Below are positions 1 through 8,225 of a stretch of 64,000 nucleotides of DNA, one piece after another. The stretch spans positions 186,001 through 250,000 of the forward strand of contig JODU01000007.1 in NCBI GenBank assembly GCA_000720845.1. Reading direction: 5' to 3'. Under the pieces are notes generated by a model that searched no databases, had not been told where the DNA came from, and worked only from the letters and a program-made list of their open reading frames with translations. Position 1 is the first letter of the stretch. Every line of letters starts with the position of its first letter. The stretch is from Kitasatospora aureofaciens (lineage in GTDB: Bacteria; Actinomycetota; Actinomycetes; Streptomycetales; Streptomycetaceae). The position numbers and the translations under genes were made by a program.

Positions 1-379
1 CCACCTTCGCCACGCCGTGCCCCCACCGCACGTCGAGGGAGCCGAGCAGCAGGTCACGGAGTTGCCCGCGGTCGATCTCGGGGTTGGCCCGGTCGTCCGG
101 GCCCGGCCGCCAGTCGCGCAGCACGGTCCCGTCCGGGTCGAGGATGCGCATGGCCTGCCCCTCGGGGCGGGACAGCGCCTGGAACTCCGCGAGCAGCCCC
201 GCCTTGTCCATGGCCAGCTGGCCCAGCCCCTCGTGCAGGTCGAGCGTGCCGCCGGCGGGGCGGGAGTCGGGGGCGCAGTCCCGTTCGAGGACGGTGACGG
301 GATGGCCGTGGCGGTGCAGCACGCGGGCGAAGGCGAGTCCCGCGGGACCGCCGCCGACCACGGCGATACGTTGTCTCAT
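1..379 (-). CDS. FAD-dependent monooxygenase (N-terminal part, cut by window start)
   Basis: Reads leftwards off the window, so only the first ~126 residues are seen. The N-terminus MRQRIAVVGGGPAGLAFAR is a classic Rossmann dinucleotide-binding motif (GxGxxG variant, residues ~9-14), followed about 20 residues later by the acidic end of the second strand (VLERDC), which binds the FAD ribose. These are the features of the TetX/PHBH-type flavoprotein monooxygenases that hydroxylate aromatic or polyketide substrates. It is divergent from a TetR gene 53 bp away, with a palindrome between them, the usual arrangement for a TetR-repressed oxygenase. Substrate cannot be inferred; the C-terminal FAD motif (GD) lies outside the window. 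Confidence 0.85.
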   Translation of the reverse strand, partial: MRQRIAVVGGGPAGLAFARVLHRHGHPVTVLERDCAPDSRPAGGTLDLHEGLGQLAMDKAGLLAEFQALSRPEGQAMRILDPDGTVLRDWRPGPDDRANPEIDRGQLRDLLLGSLDVRWGHGVAKV

Positions 380-380
380 G

Positions 381-415
381 GCGATACACTGTATTTTTCC
401 TCTACGGTGTATCGC
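381..415. promoter_or_regulatory. Palindromic operator between the monooxygenase and tetR
   Basis: A perfect inverted repeat with 9-nt arms, GCGATACAC at 381-389 and GTGTATCGC at 407-415, fills the 53-bp divergent gap. A nested palindrome, ATACA-C-TGTAT, lies at 384-394. Position and symmetry fit autoregulation and repression of the monooxygenase by the adjacent TetR; this is inference from layout. Confidence 0.7.
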
Positions 416-432
416 AACAGTACGGAGGGGAC

Positions 433-1113
433 ATGACTGTCTGGGACCGGCCGGAGCCGCCGAACCGCCCTGTGCCGCTCGACCGGGAGCGGATCGTCGC
501 CGCCGCGGTGGCGCTCGCCGACGAGGGCGGGCTGGCGGCGGTGTCCGTGCGCAAGGTGGCCGCCCGGCTGGACGCCGGCCCGATGCGGCTGTACGGATAC
601 ATCTCCACCAAGGACGAGCTGTTCGACCTGATGGTGGACGCGGTGTACGCCGAGATCCTGCCCGGGGAGCGGCCCGGTGACTGGCGGGAGGCGCTGAGCG
701 GCCTCGCCCACCGCACCAGGGAGGCCGCTCTTCGGCACCCCTGGCTGGCGGACCTGCTCGGCGGCCGGCCGGCCCTGGGCCCGAACGGCCTCGCCGTGAG
801 CGAGGCCACGCTGGCCGCCCTCGACGGCCTCGCCGACGTCGACACGGTCATGCGCGCCGTGGAGACGGTCAGCGCCTACTTCACCGGCGCGATCAGGCGC
901 GAGATCGCGGACCTGCGGGCCGAGCGCGACACGGGCCTGTCCAAGGCCGAGTGGCAGCGCGCCCGTGGCCCGCACCTGACGGGGATGCTGGCCACGGGCC
1001 GCTTCCCGGCGCTGGCCAAGGCCGTGTACGACGGCACGCACGTGGACGCCGCGGAGTCCTTCGCGACCGGCCTGGACTGGGTGCTCGACGCGGTGGCCGC
1101 CCGACTCACCTGA
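433..1113 (+). CDS. TetR family transcriptional regulator
   Basis: 226-residue repressor. The N-terminal helix-turn-helix is at residues ~17-63 (LDRERIVAAAVALADEGG through MRLYGYISTKDELFDLM, the TetR signature with YGYI in place of the common YRHF). The remaining ~150 residues match the tetracycline-repressor-like C-terminal ligand domain found in actinobacterial regulators. ATG is preceded by GGAGGGG at 424-430. It is divergent from the FAD monooxygenase and probably controls it through the 381-415 palindrome. Its stop lies 6 bp from the stop of the convergent metallo-hydrolase gene. Confidence 0.9.
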   Translation: MTVWDRPEPPNRPVPLDRERIVAAAVALADEGGLAAVSVRKVAARLDAGPMRLYGYISTKDELFDLMVDAVYAEILPGERPGDWREALSGLAHRTREAALRHPWLADLLGGRPALGPNGLAVSEATLAALDGLADVDTVMRAVETVSAYFTGAIRREIADLRAERDTGLSKAEWQRARGPHLTGMLATGRFPALAKAVYDGTHVDAAESFATGLDWVLDAVAARLT

Positions 1114-1119
1114 CCGCCC

Positions 1120-2043
1120 TCACCGGCGCCGGGTGGAACCGGCGGGGACGGGCACGAACCGGTAGGCGTCCGCGTGGGTGACGACCCGGCCGGCGGTGGG
1201 CGGTGCGAAGTGGGTGCCCAGGACGAGCGTGTCCGTGTCGGCGAGCGAGCCGAGCAGCCCGCGGCGGGAGGCCTCGGACCGTTCCGGGTCGATGTCGACG
1301 CAGGCTCCCACGGCGGGGTGCGCGAGCTGAACGGGGTGGTGGACGCAGTCACCGGTGATCACGGCCGTCTGGCCGCGGCTGGTCAGCTCGACGGCGAGGT
1401 GGCCGGGCGTGTGGCCGGGGGTGGGGATCAGGCGCACGCCCGGGACGGTCTCCAGGCCCTCGGCGGGGACGTCGACGAGGTCGAGCAGCCCGGCCTCCTC
1501 CACCGGGATCACGGAGTCGCGGAACATCTGCCTGCGCGCCTCCTCCATGTCGTACCCGGCCCAGAACTCCCGCTCGGTGCGGGAGGACAGGTAGCGGGCG
1601 TTGGGGAAGGTGGGAACCCACCGGCCGTTCTCCTGCCGTGTGTTCCAGCCGACGTGGTCGGCGTGCAGGTGGGTGAGGATCACCAGGTCGACGGCGTCCG
1701 GGGGGAAGCCGGCGGCGGTGAGGCGCTGGAGGAAGTCGGTGCGCAGGTCGTGCCAGGCGGGGTTGGCCCGCTCCTTGCCGTTGCCGATGCCGGTGTCCAC
1801 CAGGACGCGCGTCCCGCCGACCGTGAAAGCGAAGCTGTGGCTGTCGATGCGCAGGGTGCCCTCGTCGTCGGCGAAGTCGGGACGCAGCCAGGGCTGCCCG
1901 GCGACGAGGTCCGGGGTGGCACCGGGCAGCAGCCAGGCCCCGGTGGCGGCCGGCAGGGCGACCTCGTCGACGCGGTGCACGGGGACGTCTCCCACCGTCC
2001 AGGGGGGGACTGCGGTCTGGTCGGTGGCCGGAGCGGTGCTCAT
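1120..2043 (-). CDS. MBL-fold metallo-hydrolase (lactonase-like)
   Basis: 307-residue metallo-beta-lactamase-fold enzyme. The metal-binding motif HLHADH is at residues ~125-130, further metal ligands are in PTPGHTPGH (~208-215) and in ITGDCVHHP, and a C-terminal His lies in LVLGTHF. The order and spacing match the AttM/AiiA-type lactonases and related hydrolases of amide or ester bonds in quorum signals and xenobiotics. ATG at 2041-2043 was chosen over an upstream in-frame codon because GGAAG lies just before it. It is divergent from the AtzG-like/amidase pair, and a DNA element near 2107-2128 recurs in front of the tetR gene at 3894, so the genes are probably one regulon. Substrate unknown. 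Confidence 0.85.
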   Translation of the reverse strand: MSTAPATDQTAVPPWTVGDVPVHRVDEVALPAATGAWLLPGATPDLVAGQPWLRPDFADDEGTLRIDSHSFAFTVGGTRVLVDTGIGNGKERANPAWHDLRTDFLQRLTAAGFPPDAVDLVILTHLHADHVGWNTRQENGRWVPTFPNARYLSSRTEREFWAGYDMEEARRQMFRDSVIPVEEAGLLDLVDVPAEGLETVPGVRLIPTPGHTPGHLAVELTSRGQTAVITGDCVHHPVQLAHPAVGACVDIDPERSEASRRGLLGSLADTDTLVLGTHFAPPTAGRVVTHADAYRFVPVPAGSTRRR

Positions 2044-2106
2044 GATCGGTCGCTTCCTTCGGGTGCGTGTCGGTGGGCGCGGGACGGGACCCACCCCTGG
2101 CGCTAA

Positions 2107-2128
2107 ACGCAATCTGTTTGCCTTTAAG
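2107..2128. promoter_or_regulatory. Regulatory element, copy 1 (shared with 3864-3886)
   Basis: ACGCAAT, three bases, TTTGCC, TTTAAG. The same order, ACGCAAT, three bases, TTTGC, TTTAAG, is found in front of tetR at 3864-3884, with one base of spacer missing. It is AT-rich for this genome. Likely operator of the TetR encoded at 3894. Confidence 0.6.
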
Positions 2129-2149
2129 CACAGTAGGACCTACAGTCCA

Positions 2150-2168
2150 GCTAACGCAAACAGTTAGC
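2150..2168. promoter_or_regulatory. Inverted repeat in the divergent hydrolase/amidase region
   Basis: GCTAAC (2150-2155) and GTTAGC (2163-2168) are perfect 6-nt arms around a 7-nt centre that contains GCAAAC, which echoes the GCAA/TTTGC core of the neighbouring element. Probably a second binding site for the same regulator. Confidence 0.45.
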
Positions 2169-2191
2169 TTTTGAGCGTTCCCACTTCTGCG

Positions 2192-2239
2192 CCCAGTCCC
2201 AGGCCCAGTCCCAGTCCCAGTCCCAGTCCCAGTCCCAGC
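2192..2239 (+). repeat. Eight-copy CCCAGT hexanucleotide tandem repeat
   Basis: Eight 6-bp units (CCCAGT with CCCAGG and CCCAGC variants) run head to tail between the regulatory elements and the ribosome-binding site of the AtzG-like gene. Units 3-7 are identical. They are not inside the chosen coding region (start 2257), so they form part of the 5' untranslated leader or the promoter spacer. Confidence 0.9.
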
Positions 2240-2256
2240 CTCCAGGAGAAACGCCC

Positions 2257-2466
2257 GTGCCCTCCCTCGAACCCACTCCGCCGGAGGCGGCCCGCTGGGC
2301 CGCCCGCGCCGGACTCCCGTTGCCCGCGGACCGCCACGCCGCGGTCGCGGCCACCGCACACCACATCCACTCCGTCGTCGCCGTCCTGCGGGAGCTGGAC
2401 TTCGCCGACACCCCGCCCGCCGCCGCGTACCGCGCGGAAGAGGAGACGCACGATGCAGCCGTATGA
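2257..2466 (+). CDS. AtzG-like small amidase partner protein
   Basis: 69 residues beginning at GTG, with AGGAGAA at 2244-2250 as ribosome-binding site. The protein is a small helical polypeptide (ADRHAAVAATAHHIHSVVAVLRELDFAD) of the AtzG/DUF4089 type. In cyanuric-acid degradation AtzG pairs with the amidase AtzE and stabilises it. The gene overlaps the start of the amidase by 14 bp, so the two are translationally coupled, which supports the partnership. The family call rests on length, context and the helical pattern with a central L..LDF motif. Confidence 0.7.
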   Translation: MPSLEPTPPEAARWAARAGLPLPADRHAAVAATAHHIHSVVAVLRELDFADTPPAAAYRAEEETHDAAV

Positions 2467-3844
2467 ACTGACCCTCGGCGCGGCCGCCGACGCCGTCCGG
2501 GCCCGGCGCCTGTCCCCCGTCGAGCTGGCGGACTCCGTCCTGGAGCGCGTCGGACAGACGGAGCCGCGTCTCCGGGCCTACGCCACCGTCACCGCGGAGC
2601 ACGCCCGCCGGGCCGCGCGCACGGCCGAGGACGACATCGCGGCCGGCCGCCACCGTGGCCCGCTGCACGGCATCCCGATGGGGCTGAAGGACCTGATCGA
2701 CGTCGCCGGCGTCGCGACGTCGGCCAGTTCACGGGTCCGCGCCGACCATCGCGCGCAGGCGAGCAGCACCGTCGCCACCCGGCTGGAGGCGGCCGGCGCG
2801 GTCCTGGTGGGCAAGACCCACACCCACGAGTTCGCCTACGGGCTGACCACGCCGCAGACCAGCAACGCGTGGCATCCCGGCCGGGTGGCCGGCGGATCCA
2901 GCGGGGGGTCGGCCGTCGCCGTGGCGGCGGGTACCGCGACCTTCGCGCTGGGCACGGACACCGGTGGTTCCATCCGGGTGCCCGCCGCGCTGAACGGGGT
3001 CGTCGGCCTCAAGCCGACGTACGGTCTCGTCCCCCGGCACGGCGTCACATCCCTGTCCTGGTCACTGGACCACGTCGGACCGATCACCCGCACCGTCGAG
3101 GACGCCGCCCTGGTGCTGGACGCCCTGGCCGGACACGATCCCCGCGACCCCGCCTCCCTGAGCGCACCCGCCACGCCGTACCGCCCGGCCGCGGACACCG
3201 ACCTCACGGGGCTGCGCGTCGGTGTGCCGCGCAACTACTACTTCGACCACGTCGACCCGGAGGTGGAGACCGCCGTCCGGGGCGCGATCGACCGGCTCGA
3301 GGCACTCGGCGCACGACTGGTCGAGGTCGAGATCCCCATGACCCGCTACATCCAGGCCACCCAGTGGGGCCTGATGGTGCCCGAGGCCACCGCCTACCAC
3401 GAGCGCACGCTGCGCACCGTCCCCGAGCTCTACCAGGCCGACGTCCGCATCCTGCTCGAGGCCGGTGAACTGATGCCCGCCGGGGACTACCTGCGCGCCC
3501 AGCGCGCCCGCACCCTCATGCGGCGCAAGTGGGCGGCCATGTTCCGGGAGGTCGACCTGATCGCCGCCCCCACCGTCCCGGCGACCGCCGTCAGGGCCGG
3601 TCAGGAGACGATCACCTGGGCCGACGGCACGGTCGAGGGCGTGTCCGACGCCTACGTGCGTCTGTCGTCCCCCGCCAACATCACCGGCGTGCCGTCCCTC
3701 ACCCTGCCGGTCGGCCACGACACGGCGGGGCTCCCCATCGGCATGCAGCTGCTCGGACGGCCGCTCGCCGAGCCGGTGCTCCTGCGGGCCGGTCACGCCT
3801 ACGAACAGAGCGGGCCCGCACGCGGGCTCGCGCACGCGGCGTGA
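2453..3844 (+). CDS. Amidase (amidase-signature family, AtzE-like)
   Basis: 463 residues, the usual length. The catalytic triad can be placed: Lys79 in GIPMGLKD, the cis-Ser near 149 in GGSSGGS, and the nucleophile Ser173 in GTDTGGSIR. It hydrolyses an amide or a ring-opened urea-type bond in the cytoplasm. The start at 2453 follows GGAAGAGGAG and lies inside the preceding small gene, giving a coupled pair. With the divergent MBL hydrolase and the downstream TetR it forms a small catabolic or detoxification island. The AtzG partner suggests a carboxybiuret- or allophanate-like substrate, but no other urea or triazine genes are present, so the substrate is open. Confidence 0.85.
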   Translation: MQPYELTLGAAADAVRARRLSPVELADSVLERVGQTEPRLRAYATVTAEHARRAARTAEDDIAAGRHRGPLHGIPMGLKDLIDVAGVATSASSRVRADHRAQASSTVATRLEAAGAVLVGKTHTHEFAYGLTTPQTSNAWHPGRVAGGSSGGSAVAVAAGTATFALGTDTGGSIRVPAALNGVVGLKPTYGLVPRHGVTSLSWSLDHVGPITRTVEDAALVLDALAGHDPRDPASLSAPATPYRPAADTDLTGLRVGVPRNYYFDHVDPEVETAVRGAIDRLEALGARLVEVEIPMTRYIQATQWGLMVPEATAYHERTLRTVPELYQADVRILLEAGELMPAGDYLRAQRARTLMRRKWAAMFREVDLIAAPTVPATAVRAGQETITWADGTVEGVSDAYVRLSSPANITGVPSLTLPVGHDTAGLPIGMQLLGRPLAEPVLLRAGHAYEQSGPARGLAHAA

Positions 3845-3863
3845 ACGAGCGCCGACCCCTTAG

Positions 3864-3886
3864 ACGCAATGACTTTGCTTTAAGGT
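3864..3886. promoter_or_regulatory. Regulatory element, copy 2, with probable tetR promoter
   Basis: ACGCAAT at 3864-3870, TTTGC at 3874-3878 and TTTAAG at 3879-3884 repeat the element of 2107-2128. TAAGGT at 3881-3886 would make a -10 hexamer whose start point falls on the ATG at 3894, so the tetR transcript may be leaderless. The AAGG can alternatively serve as a ribosome-binding site. Confidence 0.55.
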
Positions 3887-3893
3887 GACATGC

Positions 3894-4457
3894 ATGAGCA
3901 GGCAGATGGTGCGTCCCGGCGGGCGCAGTGCCCGGGTCCAGGCGGCGGTGCACGCCGCGGTGCGCGAACTCGCGTCGGAGGTGGGGCGGGACGCCCTGAC
4001 CGTGCCGCTGGTGGCCCGGCGTGCGGGCGTGACACCGTCGACGATCTACCGGCGCTGGGGAGACCTGCAGGAGCTGCTGTCGGACGTCGCGGTCGAACGC
4101 CTACGGCCCGACACCGCCCCCCAGGACCACGGCGCCCTGCACGCCGACCTGGCGGCCTGGGCTGAGCAGTTCCTCGACGAGATGGCCTCCCCCACCGGTC
4201 GCGCCTACATCCGCGACGCCCTGCTCGGCGACCCGGACGGCAGCAACGCCGGCCAGTGCTCCGCCTACGCGGCCGAGCAGCTCGGGACCGTGCTCGCCCG
4301 CGCGGCCGGACGCGGGGACGACACGCCCGATGTCGAGACCGTCATGGACGGTGTCGTCGCCCCCTTGATCTACCGCATCCTCTTCCGTCCGGACGGGCTC
4401 GACGCCCCGTACGCGCGCCGGCTCGTCGCGCAGGTCCTGGGGCACGCCGGCCCCTGA
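3894..4457 (+). CDS. TetR/AcrR family transcriptional regulator
   Basis: 187 residues. The helix-turn-helix occupies residues ~15-55 (VHAAVRELASEVG through VTPSTIYRRWGDLQELL). The C-terminal domain is of the TetR_C_16/AcrR type with a run DALLGDPDGSNAG. ATG at 3894 is preferred over GTG at 3885. Position right after the amidase and the repeated DNA element indicate that it represses itself and the divergent hydrolase/amidase genes. Confidence 0.85.
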   Translation: MSRQMVRPGGRSARVQAAVHAAVRELASEVGRDALTVPLVARRAGVTPSTIYRRWGDLQELLSDVAVERLRPDTAPQDHGALHADLAAWAEQFLDEMASPTGRAYIRDALLGDPDGSNAGQCSAYAAEQLGTVLARAAGRGDDTPDVETVMDGVVAPLIYRILFRPDGLDAPYARRLVAQVLGHAGP

Positions 4458-4620
4458 CCGGCTGCGCCCGCGCGGCGCCGGCCGTCTCTCTTCCCCGCTC
4501 CGCCCTCCGGCCCCCTCCATCGCACGGGGCCGGAGGCGGTCCGGAATCCGTGCTTTCGGTGCCTCGCCGTCCTCGTCTGGGTACGGAACCCGGCAACAAC
4601 GCCTCGACGAGAGACTGGAC

Positions 4621-6192
4621 ATGACTGGACACCAACCCGCTCACCACCCACCTCAACGCGTCGGCGTCGTCACCGAGTCCTCGCCCGGGGAGACTCGCGT
4701 CGCCGCGACGCCCGCGACGGTCCGCCTGCTGCTCGGCCTCGGGTACGAGGTCGTCGTCGAGCCGGGAGCCGGCGCGGCCTCCGGGTTCGGTGACGAGGCC
4801 TATGCCGAGGCGGGAGCCAGTCTCGGGGCGGCCTGGGCCGCGGACCTCGTGCTCAAGGTCAACGCGCCGACCGACGAGGAGATCGCGCAACTGCGCTCGG
4901 GGACGACGCTGGTGGCCCTCGTCGCACCGGCACAGCGGCCCGAGCTGCTGGAGGCGCTCGCCGCGCGTGACGTCACGGTGCTCGCCCCGGACGCGGTGCC
5001 GCGGATATCGCGGGCGCAGTCGATGGACGTGCTCAGCTCCATGGCGAACATCGCCGGGTACCGGGCGGTGATCGAGGCGGCCCACGTCTTCGGGCGGTTC
5101 TTCACCGGGCAGGTCACCGCGGCGGGCAAGGTGCCGCCGGCGAAGGTCCTGGTCGCCGGGGCCGGGGTCGCGGGGCTCGCCGCCATCGGGGCCGCCTCCA
5201 GCCTGGGCGCGATCGTCCGCGCCACCGACCCCCGGCCCGAAGTCGCCGACCAGGTGCGGTCGCTGGGCGGCGAGTACCTCGCGGTGGACGTGGCGCAGGA
5301 GGAGAGCACCGACGGCTACGCCAGGGCGACGTCGGCCGACTACGACCGTGCCGCGGCCCGGCTCTACCAGGAGCAGGCCCGCGATGTGGACGTCGTCATC
5401 ACCACCGCGCTGATCCCCGGTCGGCCCGCCCCGCGCCTGATGACCGCCGCCGACGTGGCGGCGATGCGACCGGGCAGTGTCATCGTCGACATGGCCGCCG
5501 CCCAGGGCGGCAACGTGGAGGGGACCGTCCCGGGCCGGAGCGTGGTGACCGGCAACGGCGTGACCATCATCGGCTACACCGACCTGGCGTCCCGGCTGCC
5601 CGCCCAGGCGTCCCAGCTGTTCGGCACCAACCTGGTCAACCTGCTGCGGCTGCTCACCCCCGGCAAGGACGGCCGGGTCGTCATCGACTTCGACGACGTG
5701 GTGCAGCGGACCGTGACCGTGGTCCGCGCGGGCACGGTCACCTGGCCTCCCCCGCCGGTCCCCGTGTCGGCGGCCCCGCCCGCCACCGCGCCCGCGGCGT
5801 CCACCGCCGCACCGGCGACCGCGAAGACGTCCGGCACCACCCCGGCCGGGCGCTTCGGCCTGATCGGCCTCGGCATGCTGGCGACCTTCCTCCTGGTCGC
5901 CTTCGCCCCGGCCCAACTGGCGCAGAACTTCACAGTGTTCGCGCTGGCGGTGGTCATCGGCTACTACGTGATCGGCAAGGTCCACCATTCCCTGCACACC
6001 CCGCTGATGTCGGTGACCAACGCCATCTCGGGGATCGTGGTGATCGGTGCCCTCGTGCAGATCGGGCACGAGAGCGCGCTCGTCACCGTGCTGTCCTTCG
6101 TGGCGATCCTGCTGACGAGCGTGAACATCTTCGGCGGTTTCGCCGTCACCCGCCGCATGCTGTCCATGTTCTCGAGAGGCGAGCCCCGATGA
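4621..6192 (+). CDS. pntA: NAD(P)+ transhydrogenase (Re/Si-specific) subunit alpha
   Basis: 523 residues. Subunit of the proton-translocating transhydrogenase, which uses the proton gradient to reduce NADP+ with NADH. Residues 1-370 form the NAD(H)-binding domain I (AlaDH/PNT fold): RISRAQSMDV near 128-137 and the Rossmann loop GAGVAGLAAIG at 180-190. An Ala/Pro-rich linker (~375-412) leads to a membrane domain of three or four helices (~415-510). It overlaps pntB by 4 bp (ATGA), so the two are one operon. The single-chain alpha subunit, as in E. coli, contrasts with the split PntAA/PntAB of many bacteria. Confidence 0.96.
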   Translation: MTGHQPAHHPPQRVGVVTESSPGETRVAATPATVRLLLGLGYEVVVEPGAGAASGFGDEAYAEAGASLGAAWAADLVLKVNAPTDEEIAQLRSGTTLVALVAPAQRPELLEALAARDVTVLAPDAVPRISRAQSMDVLSSMANIAGYRAVIEAAHVFGRFFTGQVTAAGKVPPAKVLVAGAGVAGLAAIGAASSLGAIVRATDPRPEVADQVRSLGGEYLAVDVAQEESTDGYARATSADYDRAAARLYQEQARDVDVVITTALIPGRPAPRLMTAADVAAMRPGSVIVDMAAAQGGNVEGTVPGRSVVTGNGVTIIGYTDLASRLPAQASQLFGTNLVNLLRLLTPGKDGRVVIDFDDVVQRTVTVVRAGTVTWPPPPVPVSAAPPATAPAASTAAPATAKTSGTTPAGRFGLIGLGMLATFLLVAFAPAQLAQNFTVFALAVVIGYYVIGKVHHSLHTPLMSVTNAISGIVVIGALVQIGHESALVTVLSFVAILLTSVNIFGGFAVTRRMLSMFSRGEPR

Positions 6193-7649
6193 CGTCCATG
6201 ACCGCGTCCCGCGCCGCCGACCTGGTGGCGGCCCTGCTGTTCGTCCTCAGCCTCGCCGGCCTGTCCCAGCACCGGACGTCACGCGCCGGCGTCGTCTACG
6301 GCATCGTGGGGATGGCGCTCGCCCTGGTCGCCACCGTCGTGGTCTCGGCGCGGAGCGTCTCCGCCGGGCCGGTCGCGCTGATCCTGCTCGCCACGGTGAT
6401 CGGCGCGGCGCTGGGCCTGTGGCGGGCACGGCGCGTGGAGATGACGCAGATGCCCGAACTGATCGCGGTGCTGCACAGCTTCGTCGGTCTCGCCGCCGTC
6501 CTGGTCGGCTGGAACAGCTACCTGGAGGTCGAGGCCCACGGCTCACGGGGGCGGATCGCCGCCGATCTGATCGGCATCCACCACGCCGAGGTGTTCATCG
6601 GCGTCTTCATCGGCGCGGTCACCTTCACCGGCTCCGTGGTCGCGTACCTGAAGCTGTCCGGGCGGATCAGGTCCCGGCCGCTGGTGCTGCCCGGCAAGAA
6701 CGCCCTCAATCTGGGTGCGCTGGCCCTGTTCGCGGTGCTGACGGTCTGGTTCACCGTCAGTCCGGGCCTGCCGCTGATGGCGGCGGTCACGGTCCTGGCG
6801 CTCGCCCTGGGCTGGCATCTGGTGGCCTCCATCGGCGGTGGCGACATGCCCGTGGTGGTCTCGATGCTCAACAGCTACTCCGGCTGGGCCGCGGCGGCTG
6901 CCGGATTCCTGCTCGACAACAACCTGCTCATCGTCACCGGGGCGCTGGTCGGTTCCTCCGGTGCGTATCTGAGCTACATCATGTGCCAGGCGATGAACCG
7001 TTCCTTCCTCTCCGTCATCGCGGGCGGCTTCGGCATCGAGGCCCCGCCGGGCGGCGTGGACGAGCAGGGCGAGCACCGCGAGATCCGGGCGCACGAGGCG
7101 GCCGAACTGCTGGCCCGGGCGCGGTCCGTCGTGATCACCCCCGGTTACGGCATGGCCGTCGCGCAGGCCCAGCATCCGGTCGCGGAGCTGACCCGGCGGC
7201 TGCGCGAGCGCGGGATCGAGGTGCGCTTCGGCGTCCACCCCGTCGCCGGGCGGCTGCCCGGGCACATGAACGTGCTGCTGGCCGAGGCGAAGGTGCCGTA
7301 CGACATCGTCCTGGAGATGGACGAGATCAACGACGACTTCGCGGACACCTCGGTCGTGCTGGTCATCGGTGCGAACGACACGGTCAACCCCTCGGCGACC
7401 GAGGATCCCGCCAGCCCGATCGCGGGTATGCCCGTACTGCGGGTCTGGGAGGCGGAGCAGGTCGTCGTCTTCAAGCGCTCGATGGCCTCCGGCTACGCGG
7501 GCGTGCAGAATCCGCTGTTCTTCCGGGAGAACAGCAGCATGCTCTTCGGCGACGCCAAGCAGAGCGTCGAGGAGATCCTCCAGTCCCTCGGCTCCGAGAC
7601 CGGCCGGGGACCCACGGCCCCCGCGCGGGGGGTGACGGCGACACGGTGA
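6189..7649 (+). CDS. pntB: NAD(P)+ transhydrogenase (Re/Si-specific) subunit beta
   Basis: 486 residues, normal length. An N-terminal membrane domain of eight or nine helices (residues ~5-265) contains the proton channel. A cytoplasmic NADP(H)-binding domain III follows (~300-480) with GYGMAVAQAQH, VHPVAGRLPGHMNVLLAEA and GANDTVNP, all diagnostic. Coupled to pntA by a 4-bp overlap. The pair supplies NADPH at the cost of proton-motive force. Confidence 0.97.
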   Translation: MTSMTASRAADLVAALLFVLSLAGLSQHRTSRAGVVYGIVGMALALVATVVVSARSVSAGPVALILLATVIGAALGLWRARRVEMTQMPELIAVLHSFVGLAAVLVGWNSYLEVEAHGSRGRIAADLIGIHHAEVFIGVFIGAVTFTGSVVAYLKLSGRIRSRPLVLPGKNALNLGALALFAVLTVWFTVSPGLPLMAAVTVLALALGWHLVASIGGGDMPVVVSMLNSYSGWAAAAAGFLLDNNLLIVTGALVGSSGAYLSYIMCQAMNRSFLSVIAGGFGIEAPPGGVDEQGEHREIRAHEAAELLARARSVVITPGYGMAVAQAQHPVAELTRRLRERGIEVRFGVHPVAGRLPGHMNVLLAEAKVPYDIVLEMDEINDDFADTSVVLVIGANDTVNPSATEDPASPIAGMPVLRVWEAEQVVVFKRSMASGYAGVQNPLFFRENSSMLFGDAKQSVEEILQSLGSETGRGPTAPARGVTATR

Positions 7650-7671
7650 CCCGGGTCGCCCGTGCGGGCCC

Positions 7672-8115
7672 TCACTCGTGGGGCGGCTCGAAGGCCTGGG
7701 CGACGGCGAGGCTGTCCTCGTACACGTGGTGCCGGGTGACGAGGCCGTTCTCGACGGTGAGGTGGAGGGCGAAGCGGGCGCGGTACGGGCGTCGGGTGGG
7801 GCGGGCGGTCTGGCGGATCTCGCCGAGCACGACCGCGTCGTTCCCGTCGACGAGGATGCGCTCCACCTCGGTGGCCGCCTGCTCGGGCACGTGGTGTCCG
7901 GCCAGCTCGCGGTAGTGGGCCGCCGCGTCCGCCCGGGTGGACCGGTGGCGGATCCACGGCGTGGCGGGACGGCCGTGCTCGGCCTCCGGCCAGTCGAGTC
8001 TCCAGTCGCCCTGTTCGGCGTACAGCTCGGCGATGTGCTCGGGGTCGCCCGCGCCGATCCTGCGCAGCAGCTCCTCCACCACGGAGCGGGTGTGCGTCGA
8101 TGTGGCCGTGGTCAT
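7672..8115 (-). CDS. SnoaL-like / NTF2-fold protein
   Basis: 147 residues with the cone-shaped alpha+beta pattern of the SnoaL-like family: an N-terminal helix VVEELLRRIGAGDPEHIAELYAEQGDWRLDW, a central helix around HYRELAGHHVPEQ, then strands with ILVDGNDAVVLGEI and ARFALHLTVENGLVTRHHVYEDSLAVAQAF. Members are isomerases, hydrolases or orphan binding proteins; no catalytic role can be assigned here. ATG at 8113-8115 follows GGAGGTCAGCC. It is convergent with pntB. Confidence 0.8.
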   Translation of the reverse strand: MTTATSTHTRSVVEELLRRIGAGDPEHIAELYAEQGDWRLDWPEAEHGRPATPWIRHRSTRADAAAHYRELAGHHVPEQAATEVERILVDGNDAVVLGEIRQTARPTRRPYRARFALHLTVENGLVTRHHVYEDSLAVAQAFEPPHE

Positions 8116-8225
8116 GGCTGACCTCCTCCGGGGCCGCATCCCGTCGATGCGGCGAGGTCGCCCATCCTGTCGGTCCGCGCCGGGCGGCGCGATTACCTCC
8201 GGAGTAGGGCAGTCGCGGCCTCGCC

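Noticed and set aside
2171..2452. An N-terminal extension of the amidase, in frame from 2171
   Set aside because: It would translate the hexanucleotide repeat into a Ser/Pro run and overlap the AtzG-like gene entirely. The internal ATG at 2453 with a good ribosome-binding site fits the family start.
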